Shown here: piece by piece, positions 32,466 through 44,519 of the stretch | Layout: each line of letters opens with the position of its first letter | Numbering within the stretch: the stretch's first letter is position 1 | DNA from: Cerioporus squamosus | Lineage: Eukaryota > Basidiomycota > Agaricomycetes > Polyporales > Polyporaceae | NCBI GenBank assembly: GCA_022592435.1 | Contig: JABYQS010000039.1 | Coordinates: forward strand, 183,013 to 247,012 | Direction of reading: 5' to 3' | Length of the DNA: 64,000 bases | Translations under genes and position numbers: made by a program | Notes under the pieces: generated by a model | Told to the model about the DNA's origin: nothing | Database searches by the model: none | What the model saw: the letters and a program-made list of their open reading frames with translations, nothing else

Positions 32466-34266
32466 GTGACGGCCTTCATCGATCATACCATTGGTGAAGG
32501 ACTCTCTGACGAGCTGATTGTACGTTCTCTCAGGGTCCTGGCCGACCTGGCTTCTGGAGCGTCAACGAAGTAAGGTCCATGGTCGTGGCGGGACACGTTT
32601 TCGGGGTACGTGTAGAGTGATGGCTGACGGCGCTGGATGCGTTGTCGAAGATGCGGGAGTCGGTGTCTGTAGTCCTTCAAGTTCGCAACGGGCGTCAGGA
32701 GAAGTTGGGTCGCTATAACGTACGAGAAGCATGCCATTCGATCGGGGCTCTGTCAATGAGTGAATTGGTTCCTTGTGCGTGTACGTTTGAGAATCCCGAA
32801 GTGACGGAAATTATATGCCGGTAGCGACCAGGAGGAAGAGTCAGTGACTTGGAAAAGGACCTTGGGCTCCAAGCGGCGTTTGAAATTCGAAATCTGAGTA
32901 CAAAGTAATGGCAGATGGCTTCCCTGACCTCGCTAGCTCCGATCAACAATATTTCCCTCTCCGACAGCTTCACTGAGATCGAAGCGTGAGAGCAGGGGCT
33001 TGGTTCAAACCTTACTTGCGCGTTATGAGCCTCATGCTAGCGATACCGGGCGTTGCGCCGGAACGTTGGTACGTGACCTTCTGCTCATCCTCCTGACTAC
33101 CGTATTCGTCTAGTCTACTGGGTAAGGGTTATTCCTGGCGTGTCTAGAATGGAGACGAGGCTCGAGCCCCGCAAGGTCGCCGCTACCCGCTGGAACGCTT
33201 TGAATAGTGATGTCTGGTATCTGCACCTCTTGACGCTATACACGGAGATAAAGTCTCATAATTTACCTCAATCGGCAGGTGGCTTACTTCCAAATGGCGT
33301 TAACGGGTGCAACACTGTCCAAATGCATCGTCAGGGCATGGCTTCCGCTTTCGAGCTCGCTCCTCGTCTCAAAAAAAGACTCGGCATCTACCGTTTTCCT
33401 CTAGCGCGGACAGGGTTCGTATCTGGCGATGGCATGCCCACGATATCGAGAATAAGTTCGCTGTGAAGAACGTTACTGCATGCGCTGAAAGTCTGCATGT
33501 CTCTGTTTGTTTTCGGCAGAGGAGTCGTTGGTGGAGAACGAGGGTTCGGCAGCGCACTGTGGAAGTTTCGGCCAGCAACGTTCTTTCATTCGTCGAGAGT
33601 ATGAGAATCCCCTCTCCCTAAAGGCGAGTGCAATTATCTAGCCCATGCGCGCATATATACTCGGAGGTATCAAGTGCGAATTGATTGATCTTACGACCAC
33701 TTCTATCCTAGACCTCATTGACTACCACTCCGACCGCACCATTCCCAATGACGACCTCCGCCAAGGAGAGTCCCTGCATAGTCCTGAAACGAGGTCTGTG
33801 ACGGTGTATCTTGCACACTTGGCTCACGCTCACCCTCGTGTTCTGTTTTACAGACGGGTGCGTTTGTCGGCGGATGTAGGTACGCGTCGAGGTCGGAATG
33901 CTGAGTAGATTTTCTAGACGGTTGCAGAACTTTTGCAAGGAGAAGGTAAGCTTCACATTCATAGTCTCGCCACCAATCTGTACGCTGAGACTGTGCCGCA
34001 GCTGCGACACTGCCTTGATACAGTCAGTTCTTTGGAACGAACGGAATCGTGGCTTGTACTTACCGCCTTTTAGCTTGCATGGGGCTTGAATAGGAACGCG
34101 TTAGACTTAGATAGGTCAGTAGACTGAAGGTCATTGCGAACGATGCCGAAGCTGGCTTACAATATTGCCCAGTCTCGTAAGTCGTGTCTGTGAAGGTTTG
34201 ACGACCCAGATATATGCATCCGAGCTACCGGTAAGTTAGCAGTCACGTCCAACAGCAAGTAGCTCA
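32466..34266. other. no recognisable gene
   Basis: Frames of 60-110 codons on both strands without domains. I looked here for the ATP-cone N-terminus of the ribonucleotide reductase gene that follows and did not find it. Confidence 0.4.
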
Positions 34267-36900
34267 TTGTTCTCTAAGTATCACGTCGCGGCGATCACGG
34301 CGATGTCAGCTATCAGACACCCTGACTTCTCCATTCTGGCTGGACGGCTTTATGTTGCGGGCCTCCACAAGGTTACCGACAAATCTTTCGTGAACTGGGT
34401 GAGCAGCTATGGCACAGGTAGGTTGCGTTCTTATAACGAACCAGACTCCTTCATGCTGACAGGCATCATGGATTCCGCAGATGGAGACCCGATCTTGAGT
34501 CCGGAAGTAGTCCGTCTCACCCACAAGTTCGGCTTCGACCTGGAGGACGCCATTGTGCACGCACGCGACTTCGCTTTCTCCTAGTTCGTACCTACTCCCC
34601 TCTATCATGCCTCCCAATTTTGACGGCGGCGTAGTGCCTCGATTTGTTCTCTCGCAAATTCATACTTGCTCCGAAGTGGGGGCCATGTGATCGAGAGACC
34701 GCAACACTTCTATATGCGAGTTGCGCTCGCTGTCCACAAGGGCAATCTCGACATGGTGTTGAAAACTTACGATGCTCTTTCCCGACACCTCTTCACGTTC
34801 GCAACGCCAACGCTGGCTAACGCGGGAACGTTGAAGGCGCACTACGCATCGTGCTTCCTCCACATACCTGACACTTCCGGACCCACCGGTATGCTGAAGA
34901 GTGCTCATGACCTCGACCGCTTTTGGTTGGCCGACGGAGGAGCAGGGTTGTCGCTGGGCGCAGTCCCCTGCCGTCGGTGGGTGACTTATCCATGTCGCAG
35001 CCTTCCCGCGATTGTTGAGCTTCTTGTATGACAGGTCTCGTCCTCGAGTACAGCCAGGAGTACTTGCGCTGATGCAAGTCTACGATGCGCATGCACGGTA
35101 CACCGGGTTGTGTCGCGGGATTCGGCCTTCTGCGGCCACCGTGCATTTACCAATCTGGCACGGTGACGTGCGCCCGTTCATCTCTTGCCGTTCCTTGCAA
35201 GCGCAGCCTGATGAGCAAGTACAAAACCTGTACGTGGGCGTATGGGTCGCAGATTTGTTGTGAGTGTGCGCGTTCATGATAGTATCGATTATGCTAACAT
35301 ATGGTGGTCTAGTATGGAGCGCTCGGAGGCGAACCTGCTATGGAGCCTCTTCGATCCTGTCGATGTCCCCGGTCTTTTGTGGACGTATGGAGAGAGCTTC
35401 AGCGCCCAGTACATCGAGTACGAACGCACTGTCGATCCGGTGGCCACAATACCGGCGCGCGACCTTTGGAGCCTGATATCTCGAGCGCAGGAGGAGACTG
35501 GCACTCCGTTCGTCATGTATCAAGATGCTATCAACGGTGAGTGCGTCCTTCCTTGATTGCAAGTATAGTACTGATGTGCCCATCTGACTATGCGGTACAG
35601 CCAAGAACAATGAGGTGCATCTTGGCATCATCAAGACCTCCAGCCTGTGTGCCGAACTCGTCCAGTTCGCTTCTCCGGATCAGACAGCCGTCTGTACTCT
35701 GGCTTCCGTTGCCGCACCTCGTTTCGTCCAACCCTCGGGTACTTACGACTTCGACGGCCTCCATTCGGTCACCAAACTTGCGGTCCAGGGTGTCAACGCG
35801 CTCGTTGACGCAGCCGACTATCCTACCACAGAGTCGCGCGCTTCGGCCGAGAAGACTCGAGCAGTTGCTGTTGGAGTTCAAGGCCTAGCGGATGTCTTCA
35901 TGCAGTGCAAAGTCGCGTACGCGTCATCCCTCGCTCGTGACCTCAACATCGCGATCTTCGAGACCATCTACCACGCTGCCTACCAGGCCAGCTGCGAACT
36001 GGCTAAGACAGATGGGCCTTACCCTCTATATGACGGCTCGCCCGCGTCGGAAGGACGGTTTCAACACGACATGTGGCCCGGCGACGCGGAGACAGGCCGG
36101 TACGACTTTGGTGTCCTGCGTGAACAGATCCGAGCGCATGGACTACGGAATTCGATGCTAACAGCCCAGATGCCGACAGCATCGACAGCAAGGTTGCTGG
36201 GCAACTTCGATGCAACGGAGCCTTACACGAGGTGCGCCCTTTGGTTATTATCCTCTAGTATTTGCGAATCTGACGAATTCGTTGACGCTACGTAGTAACG
36301 TGCTTGTGCGGCGCGTTTTCAGCGGCGATTACACGGAGATCTGTCCATGGCTTGTTCGTGACCTGGAGGAGCGTGGGCTTTGGAACGAGAACTTGCGCCT
36401 CGCGGTGCTCGGGAACCACGGTTAGTTGTCACTACTGTTTTAATAGTCTCAAATTGACGACCCACAGGTTCGATCTCCAGTATAGTGAACATACCGGACG
36501 ATTTGAAGGAGATTTATCGCACTGTTTGGGAGATAGAGCCGTCAAAGGTTATCGATTTGGCCGCCGATCGTGCACCTTTCATTGACCAGACGCAGGCTAT
36601 GTCACTGAATATGATTGAGCCCACGGCCGACGAACTGGTGTGTTCATCTGCATACATAGGCCGGTCGCCTGCTGAAACTGATACTTATTCCAGCTTCGTA
36701 TTCAGCTCTACGCCTGGCGCCGTGGCCTCAAAACTGGCATCTACTACTTGCGTACCCGCCCTCCAGCATACCTCATGCCGTCCGTGGTTGGAGCGGAAGG
36801 GAAAGCGATCGCGCCTTCGAGTTCTTCTACCGGACAAACCCGTGAGCCTCATGCGACCTGCTCAGCCAAGAGGAGTGTTACCTCGGGTTGCTCGGCTTAG
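34267..36900 (+). CDS. divergent ribonucleotide reductase large-subunit paralogue
   Basis: Class I R1-like protein, which in the family turns ribonucleotides into deoxyribonucleotides. Recognisable: HPDFSILAGRLYVAGLHK, VIERPQHFYMRVAL, TFATPTLANAG, ASCFL (active-site Cys), GTPFVMYQDAIN, SSLCAELV, TAVCTLASVAAP, VGVQGLADVFMQC, FETIYHAAYQASCELAK, MPTASTARLLGN, IPDDLKEIYRTVWEIEPSKV and GLKTGIYYLRTRPPA with the Tyr pair. The loop normally NLC-x-E reads SLCAE, so the catalytic Asn is Ser. The ATP-cone region and the usual paired C-terminal cysteines are not seen, the segment around 35060-35260 is highly divergent, and a stop follows DFAFS near 34580. It is probably a non-standard or decaying paralogue, not the housekeeping enzyme. 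Confidence 0.7.
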
Positions 36901-37484
36901 CGTCGCTTCGCTTCAAAGGCCCTTCTTTCATCATAGAGCTGAACACCCTACATAGCTGTGCTCGAGCATGCTCGCCAGAGTTTCCGCGTTTCTAGTCTTT
37001 GTATCGCATCCTAGTTAGGTGGAGCGTTGTGTATCGTACAGGTCGGCGAATGTGACGTATCGTGTGTCTCTGTACATCCGCCGAGTCCTGAGCTCGCTTC
37101 CCTCGATTTCGCTTACTCATCTCAACATGTGCTGACTTCCCACTCGCTTGGGTGGGGTTGTCTCCTCGACCTCTCGACATTGTTCATGGAATCGTAGATG
37201 GCGAGCCTCCTCACTGAGCTGTAGCACGGCAACATTTATGTGCTTTTTCAATAAAGGTCAGTTTGCTTCTATGCGCCGACTATGCCGCAAATTGTCGAGC
37301 TCGTAACAGAGTGCCCTCCTGCCTTGCACAGTGGCGCATCACAAGCACGCTTCCGGTGCTGTGGGTACGGGGGCTAGGGGAGGCGGTGGGGGAACGAAGC
37401 AGGCGTGCGCAACAGGTTGAATAACGACAGTAGCATACATCATGGCGGGTGTCGGCATCGCACTCTATACCACAGGACCCCGAA
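36901..37484. other. intergenic, no gene seen
   Basis: 3' flanks of two convergent genes; a possible poly(A) signal AATAAA is at about 37249-37254. Confidence 0.4.
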
Positions 37485-38686
37485 TTAGTCAATCGATATC
37501 ACATCCGGGAACTCGGGCATAGGCTGAGTGACTATTGTGGGGGGGCGTGGCTTCTCTAACAGCCAGTATATCGAGTTGAGAACGAATGTTACTGTTCGAG
37601 TGCCGTCTTCCCTACGAACGATAGTGCATTCCAGCAACACAATGTCGCCCGCCAGTATCCGACCAGGGGAAATCGCGAGCATGGCGGCCTTGCGCTGGAT
37701 TTTCTGACGGGCATCATAAACCTCGTTGTGTGTCTGCAGTTCTAGTCAACGCGAACATCAAGAGGAGGCCGACACGCACGCACTCACCTGAGATCATTCA
37801 TCGTCATAGGCAGGTGAACTGACGCTGAGACGGTCTATGATAGGAAGTGCGATGGTCGCTGCGGCATTGTGAATGGAGATGACTTGCGAGCGATCGATGT
37901 CTCGTACGAAGTCAATGGTGGCATGGAGGGTTGGGTTCGTGCCCTCACGAGGAGGACTCAGATGAACGTCGCGCGAAATACCAACAATCCACACCAGGAG
38001 TGGCCGTCCTAGGCGCACACGGTGCATTACTGATGGGTTCTCGTCGACTACAGCCCACGATCCTGCCGCAGGGACGCGATGTACAGGAAACCAATATCCG
38101 CCCTCGTTGTTGTAGCCCAATATCTTGTAGAGGTGCCTGCAATGGTAAAGGTTACCACACGAAGTCAATGATCGTCTAACACTGCGAGTCAATGGTAGCG
38201 ATAGAGTAAATCGCGACGCACCGAGCATTGCTCTCTGTAACCCAGGCTTCTGTTACCAGGTCGAAGGGATGCGCAACATATTCGTTCAGATTGATGTGGA
38301 TCAACTTGCGACCATGGGGCGTCTTCACTTCGACTGCGAGACGCTTCTGTGCGGGCACCGCTTCCCGGTCATCCTCAGCAAACCTGAATAACGTTAGCAT
38401 ATAACGACTCCGAACCTCTTGAGCCTTCTTACCGGGCATGTTTAGTGGACGTTCGCGTAGAAGTGGAGGTTTCGGGTACGGTCTGAGCGGCTGCGTTGTT
38501 CTTCATGCGAGGAGTCGATAGTGGAGGACGAGCGATGGACTGGTGAATTGCTATGGAAGGGTCTGCTGGGTGGTCTTGCATGGTGGGCGAGGGGACGTGC
38601 TCAATATTGGATATACGGGAGAGTTTTATGAGTTCCTGCCAACGTGGAACTTGTATGATCTTACCTGTACATTTACGAGAAGGCAT
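37485..38686 (-). CDS. orphan multi-exon protein (family member B), one frame break
   Basis: Starts MPSRKCTGKIIQV at 38686 (or MQDHPADPS at 38581). Introns with good GT-AG borders join STKHAR to FAEDDREAVPAQKRLAVEV and VTESNAR to HLYKILGYNNEGGYWFPV. The chain goes on through VWIVGISRDVHLSPPREG, TIDFVRDIDRSQVISIHNAA, and then, after a one-base shift needed near 37815-37825, HLPMTMNDLRHNEVYDARQK, ILAGDIVLLECTIVRRED and a stop at 37485. No known domain. The GDIV segment resembles member A at 29527-31081. No signal peptide or membrane helix. Confidence 0.5.
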
Positions 38687-40014
38687 CCGCCCTGTTAGAG
38701 TCACATACAGCCTGTACGACACGCGGTAATCGGGGGACACGCTACATTCTGTCTAGTCGCAAAGGATGAAAAGTAAGAGCAAGTTGACTTGAGAAGAAGA
38801 TCGGCGGGCCCTGAGAAGAAGCGAGATGAAAGAATGCACGGAAGAGGTATGTTGAGATGACTCACGGCGGCACGAGTAAGAAACCCACATCGCATCGGAT
38901 TGAACACGCTGTGGTGCACGGAGATAGAAAGCAACCCAGCAGGGGCAATGTGCTAGAACCACTCTGGTCACAATCCAGGTTCAGGTCAATTGTCATTATG
39001 ACGAACGGGGTCCTTGTTGGTATGTCGCGGGTCCAACAGTGCGCAGTCGACTTCCTCTCTTTTCAAGAGGACCGCGTGACGGAGAGGTCGTGGCCCTCTG
39101 GATTGGTGGAAGGGTTTGAAAGGAGAGTTCACAGATGGTGAGAATATGAAGGAATGTCTAACTGTATGATCAAGAGCGAAAACCTGGTGCATGGGCAGTG
39201 AGACTTATACACGAAGTAGGATGCCAGAGAGTGTCTCGAGCACGCTGAGAACAACACACCTTCCTTCGCACAACACACGCATGCTCTAACCCTTATCTTG
39301 AGGAAGAGCCCGACAAACAAAAGATTGAATGCACTTCCCAGTGATCCGCGTCGGGGTGCCTAATGCTCAGCCTAGTGGTTATCGAAAGCACGCCATGCTT
39401 GACCAACTCATGATGCGAGGAGAAGGCAATGATCCGAGTGGGGGTGATGCAACGGAAGAAAGAGCGCAGTTCCATGTTGTGGGAGCACAGATAAGTAGGA
39501 CTAAGTCTACTCGAGGAGAACGAGGAGAGACAAACGCGAACTTGACCAAAAGTTGTGGCCAGAAGCCATGTGAATGTCATTTGAGGTGACGTATAACGGC
39601 CAAATGGATCAGTGGGTAACGCACCTGGTTCGTGTAAATGGTTACAGGTTCAATTCCGACTCAGAGCAATGTGCGACATTTTTCAATGCCGGAAGTTTTG
39701 TCTTCGGAAGTTGCATCGCTCAGACATCTATTGCCGGGTCGACTTCGTCGCCGGCGTCGGTCGCGTTCTATCCACCATCTTGACTCACATGTTGCAGACT
39801 TCAGGCCCTAGCAAAGTGTGTGCTTGACGTAGCAACGTACTCGAATGCACTTCGCTGAAGCAGAACTTGAACCAACTGCAGACAACCTGAACCCGCCGAA
39901 ACACGCCACGCCTCATCCAGAAAGACGCACTTTGTTGCGTTCCAGCGCGGACGGTAGTAGTACATACAGCCCTTCTCTCGTTGTTACATTGATTCCATTC
40001 GCAGATCTACTCCA
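38687..40014. other. intergenic with a tRNA-like locus
   Basis: Contains the tRNA-like element at 39596-39672. No protein gene was recognised. Confidence 0.4.
39596..39682 (+). repeat. tRNA-like (SINE-type) element
   Basis: A-box-like TGGATCAGTGGGTAACGC and B-box-like GGTTCAATTCC are about 35 nt apart, followed about 25 nt later by a T5 run fit to stop RNA polymerase III. The T-stem pairs poorly, so it is more likely tRNA-derived than a tRNA gene. Confidence 0.4.
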
Positions 40015-40975
40015 TCACGCCTCGTCTAAATCCGCGAAATACTGGAAAACACGCACGATTTCGCGACGCAGCGCTCCTTCCAATTGGTAAGAGAAGACGA
40101 GCCACGTATGATTCATCACCGAATAGTCGGCGAGATTGCTGTTCATGAACCGTACGTCAACTGTCGGGTGAACATCTCCATCGGACGTCCGCTCGACACG
40201 TATGTTCACTCGGAAGAAGAACTGGGAAGTTGCTTCAGCAACGCTCGGTGCCATGATCAAACACGTACCCTCTCCCCATCAAGCACGACTGCGAGATACT
40301 GTTCTATAGCCGTGACGCTTCTTCCACCAGCAAGCAAGGTCGGCAACTGGATGTCGCTCGCTGGCTCGAGTCCTGGCGGACCATCGCTATCCGAATCGGA
40401 TGAGATCGCAATTGATGCTCCGTTCAAGCGACTCCTAAGATCAGTACTCAGTAACGAAATAAGGCCAGTATTTTTGTGTTGGTACTTGCCTAGCAGTCGT
40501 GCTGATGTCGACCACAGTCCCTGCCCTACTTGCGCCTTGGGTTCGGTAAGGTGAATATGCCCCGACGGCGGTGGTCGGAGTCGGTGCAGCTGGGCGAGGC
40601 TGGCCTCGAATCGCCTCGAAGTCACTCTCATCAGGATCCGAAGGGGGGCCATTGAGAATGTCCCTTTGACGTGATCTGGCGTCGCAAAGGTAAGGCACTA
40701 GTTGTTGGATGTCCGTTTGCATTGACACTCGCCTTATCGGAACAGTACTCGGGATGCGAACTCTCCGAACACGCCTTGGCTCTCGCTCTGGTGGCACAAT
40801 CGCAAGATCATCAGAGCTGTCAAGCACGGAAGTTCGATCGATGGATCCTCTGCGAGCGGATGTGCTAATGAATCGGATGTTCACGAGGTAGTCAACAGTG
40901 AACTCACCTAGACACAGCGCTGCCGTTCGTAGGTGTGGGGGGGGCACGGTAAGTCCTATACAGTTGCGGAGACAT
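40015..40975 (-). CDS. orphan four-exon protein with a GC-AG intron
   Basis: Starts at 40975 with MSPQLYRTYRAPPTPTNGSA about 45 nt after a TATA element. Introns join VS to STSARRGSIDRTSVLDSSDD, then TTAR to SRLNGASIAISSDSDSDGPP through a 55-nt intron at 40435-40489 whose donor is AG/GCAAGT, then LDGER to FFFRVNIRVERTSDGD and the end FQYFADLDEA at 40015. All joints keep frame, giving about 280 residues. The usual GT donor 4 nt further on would lead to an early stop. The middle is acidic/Ser-rich. No known domain; possibly distantly related to the orphan genes A and B. Confidence 0.55.
40435..40489 (-). other. GC-AG intron
   Basis: Donor AG/GCAAGT and acceptor TTAG; the only splice choice found here that keeps the frame open. 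Confidence 0.6.
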
Positions 40976-41017
40976 ATGGGGTAGAGATACTGTGCAGACG
41001 CCTGAGACGTCGTCCTC

Positions 41018-41025
41018 ATATATAA
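41018..41025 (-). promoter_or_regulatory. TATA box of the orphan gene at 40015-40975
   Basis: TTATATAT on the minus strand, about 45 nt before the ATG at 40975. Confidence 0.5.
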
Positions 41026-41770
41026 GGCTCGTTCAGACTGCTTCAAGCTTCTCTCACCAGATGGATTCCTGACGATGACCACACTTTCAGGCCGAACATG
41101 CTTTCCAAGCGGCTGGGAGGATGGTGCCTTGTATTCTCCAGACTCTCGCAAGACGGTCAAATGCGATCACGACGCTCTGGTTCTGTGAAGCTCTTTGTTC
41201 ATGGAGAGCTTCTGTGTGATCTGTAAGTCACGCATCTATATGTCACATTGTTTATTTACTTCAGTTACCCGTCGCAGTTGCTCATGTCCAATTGGCTGAC
41301 GAAAGTATCCTCTAGTAGCCTGCTGTAATGGGTGACAATAGATCGCGCGCGTGTCGCCTGTCTTTGTCCCCCACTTTCGATACGGAACATGTGCAGTCGT
41401 CGCTGCTGCGCTTCTTACTTCCATAGAACGCGAAGCTCAGGCATTTGTTCCGCATCTACAATCTCGGCTCCAGGGCATCAAGCTTCACGGACACAAGGCC
41501 GGGTGCGATATCGTGCGAATCCCGTCAGGGAATGTTCCTGCACGTAAGTTGCCACCCGTCGGCGATACTGGATCGAACTGATTCCACTTCTCTAAGAATC
41601 CCTTCTGTGAGTATGCGATATCTCTTCTGGTTCTGATACATAAGCAGCTGTCGTTCCCTCGCGCGCAAGTACCGTCTCTCTGCTAGTATCGGTGTGAGCC
41701 CACGCACTACTGCAATGAACTGTGGGTAACGTACGACTCTAAGAAGCGACGACTCTGACGATCGATACAG
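41026..41770. other. possible 5' exons of the MYND gene
   Basis: A plus-strand frame at about 41360-41550 reads FRYGTCAVVAAALLTSIERE and ends at a GTAAGT donor, so it may be an upstream exon of the MYND gene. I could not fix the joint or a start codon. Confidence 0.35.
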
Positions 41771-42617
41771 CCAGCACGCATAACTCGCGTTCACCTCAAG
41801 GTGCATGCACGACATGCGGGAAGATGTGCTCCGAGACGTGCGCATTCTGCCATCGCACGAGATACTGCTCTCAAACCTGTGCTCGACTAGTAAGTACTCA
41901 TGGTCCGAACATCAAGCCGTCTACTGATAGTTGAATCTACTAGGAGTGGCCACGACACTCGCGAGTTTGTGATGCATCTTCCTCCGCTTCCGACAGAGAG
42001 GAGCGCAACGAGGCACTGTCGGTTGCGGCCCGTGAAGACGGAGACCTCGTCCGGCGCTCCGAGACTCGTCAGATGGGCGTCTCTGGGCCACGGAATCTTG
42101 CAGTGCCACTGCCACTCGCAACTTGCCAGTTGGGTGGCCTGCCAGTTAGTAATAACGTGAAGGCGTTCGTGTTCGTTCCCGACTTAGGTGAGTTCACCGG
42201 AGTCACCTCTAATCGATGCTATGCTCATTCCCGGACCGACTATTGTTCACAGTTCGCGTGCTTGTGATACCGATTGCTTGCACCACCGTCGAGGACGATC
42301 AAGGACGCCATAGCCGTGCTCACATCGAGAACATTGTTCATATTGAAGACGCCGACGGTATGATAGTGAAAGGTGGGCGACACAGCCCACTCCAATGGCC
42401 CTACCACGTTTGGTTCAGCATACGGGCATTTAGGGAATCTGTCGTGAGTACGGAGAATCGAAGCATCGCAGCTGAGTTCGGACGTGAATTGGACAGACCA
42501 TGGTTCGGTCCTGTAGTGGTCTTGAAGTTCGATGGTCAGCGATGTGACTCGTACCGGGACGTGTGCAACACCGACATGATGGTACTTAGAGGGTTCTTCA
42601 ATGGAGAGTGGTACTGA
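41771..42617 (+). CDS. MYND-finger orphan protein
   Basis: The first certain exon reads ACTTCGKMCSETCAFC, HRTRYCSQTCARL, then over an intron (41890-41943) EWPRHSRVCD. The spacing C-x2-C-x7-C-x2-C-x5-C-x3-C-x7-H-x3-C is a complete MYND zinc finger. After a second intron (donor near 42187) the C-terminal domain reads VRVLVIPIACTTVEDDQG, RAHIENIVHIEDADG, WPYHVWFSIRAF, WFGPVVVLKFDG and MMVLRGFFNGEWY, ending at 42617. This domain is shared with 46184-47061 and 31832-32465. MYND fingers mediate protein contacts; the C-terminal domain has no known function. The true start is upstream and unresolved. Confidence 0.65.
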
Positions 42618-42950
42618 TGTAGACGGTTCTTCAGTAATTACTTGTCCGTTATTGTTCTCACTATTAGTCCGTAACCGTACCGGCCAGACTAGTATAAATT
42701 GGCGTTAAGCGATACACAAGGCATACAAGGACATTCTTATTGTTCCATCTCGGAGCCTGCTTGTGTTGGGAATAATAGGGCAGAATACACTGTGCGACTT
42801 CTCAGCTTTCTCCAATTGTCTGCTGAAACAATCACGCCAACAGCAACATGGTAACAAGCGAAGGCCGGTAAGATATCAGTGAGTATTCATGTGGTGGACA
42901 TGCTTGCGGTTGGTGGAAGTTATAGTAGGCAAATACGCAAGAATGGATGG
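42618..42950. other. intergenic, no gene seen
   Basis: A/T-rich 3' flank of two convergent genes. Confidence 0.4.
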
Positions 42951-44519
42951 TCAACGCCCATACGCCGTACTCCTGCACGCGTGTACTGAAAGGCAACTAC
43001 AGTTCCGTATATCGGGAGTATCCATATGCAGTGAAGAAGAACATTGAACGTCGTTCGCAGGCGACAGTATAAACCGTACGAAAGAGTGGTAAACAGCAGC
43101 AAAGTCGACCTGCGAGTGCTCGGGCTCGCCGATAAAAGATAGCGACACGGGATAATATGAAGATACGCCCCAACGACCGTGTCTATTGATACGTATCAGT
43201 ACGGAGACGAGGGTTATTATCGGCTGTTGCCTGGTCATCGGGAATATCGTCGGACGAAGTACCAGGGTGTGATATGGGACGCTGCAGACAAGCATTAGGT
43301 CAAGACATAGTTCTTGGGTATCCGGCAGTAGAACGCGCCTCACCGAATAGTATGCAGATTCGCTCTTAACCGAAGACGGCTCGGATGTCGTCGCAGGGAA
43401 GGACGCAAGGCCACCGTGGCCATGGAGAGAAGATGGTAAGCGATGTTGAGGCAGGGAGATCGTCGACGACGTGTACTGTGAGTACTGCTGTGCGAAGGAG
43501 TGGCTGTGAGTGATCTGGTTGCTCTCTGTCTGTGGGGCAGTTTGAGCGTGCGCCCAGAATGTACTTACCGGATAAGGGTGGCTCGACGTTGGGGACGACC
43601 CTGTGCTTGGGACGGAGTCGATGCAGCTCTGCGCACCGTAAGCGTAGTTGCCGGGCATACTCGATGAGTAACTCATGTAGCTTCCACCATCGGATTGCCT
43701 CTGAGGGATGAACAGTCCGCTATCGATGGCCACGTTGAGGGGAGGCAGCGTATACCGACTGGGCTGCAAACCGGTCTATGAGCGACGGACGATCAGTGCT
43801 GCACGAAGACGGCTAGAACATGTGATTGAATACCATATACACCCCTGGCCCGCCCGTCTGCATCGACCCTCGACCGCTAGGCTGTTGAGAAGAACGGTCA
43901 CCATCCTCCAGAAAGGCGCAGTTGTCGGAGTCACGTCTTGAAGTAGACTCTGCGCCCTTGGTCCGAAGCTCATGGCGCATGTAGCGTAGTTCTCGACGGA
44001 GTACCTCGTTCTCGTGCTCTAGGAGTCGTACTTTGGATACGAGAGGAGGAATGTCGAACTCCTGACCCGGGACAATCCCCAGCACCGATTGCAAGTCTTC
44101 GACGGACTGTTCAAGCTAAATCAAGCAGCATGTTTAGAGGTGTTCCCACTCCAGAGAGGTTGAAAACACGTACCTGCTGCAAGTACGCCTTCCGCTTGGC
44201 GCGATGTCGAGCCTGAGCTGTCGGAGAGTTAGTGCACTATGACGGCGGGGAGCAGTAGTAGGGATGCCCGACGTATACCCTTCGCGTTGCGTGAGCGTTC
44301 GTTGCGAACCCTCGCCTCGATTCCACCTAACTCAGGAAACTCCTCCGACAGTGCGATCTCGAACGTAGCGTCTCTTGACGAAGCCTCCGGCGTCATAGTA
44401 GAGTGCGAGGTCAATGGGAGAGGAGCTTGGGCAAGTTGGAAACTGCCAGACAACATCGGTCGATGGTTCTTATGCAAGACAAGGTGGGGAACAGCAGGTG
44501 GGACAGGTGCGGAAAGCAT
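42951..44519 (-). CDS. bZIP transcription factor
   Basis: Starts MLSAPVPPAVPHLVLH at 44519. Short exons join to a basic region RNERSRNAKAQARHRAKRKA, which has the N-x7-R bZIP signature, followed by YLQQLEQSVEDLQSVLGIVP and a leucine-zipper stretch VRLLEHENEVLRRELRYMRH. An intron after QTGGPG leads into TGLQPSRYTLPPLNVAIDSG and a Ser/Gln-rich tail. The tail frame is open to 42951, but a donor after SESAYYS (about 43345) makes an earlier end likely. It should bind DNA as a dimer in the nucleus. The family is common in Agaricomycetes; targets are unknown. Confidence 0.75.

Noticed and set aside
41525..41845. minus-strand frame with RRYLRARERQLLMYQNQKRY
   Set aside because: It looks orderly but overlaps the probable 5' region of the MYND gene, with no start context or splice support.
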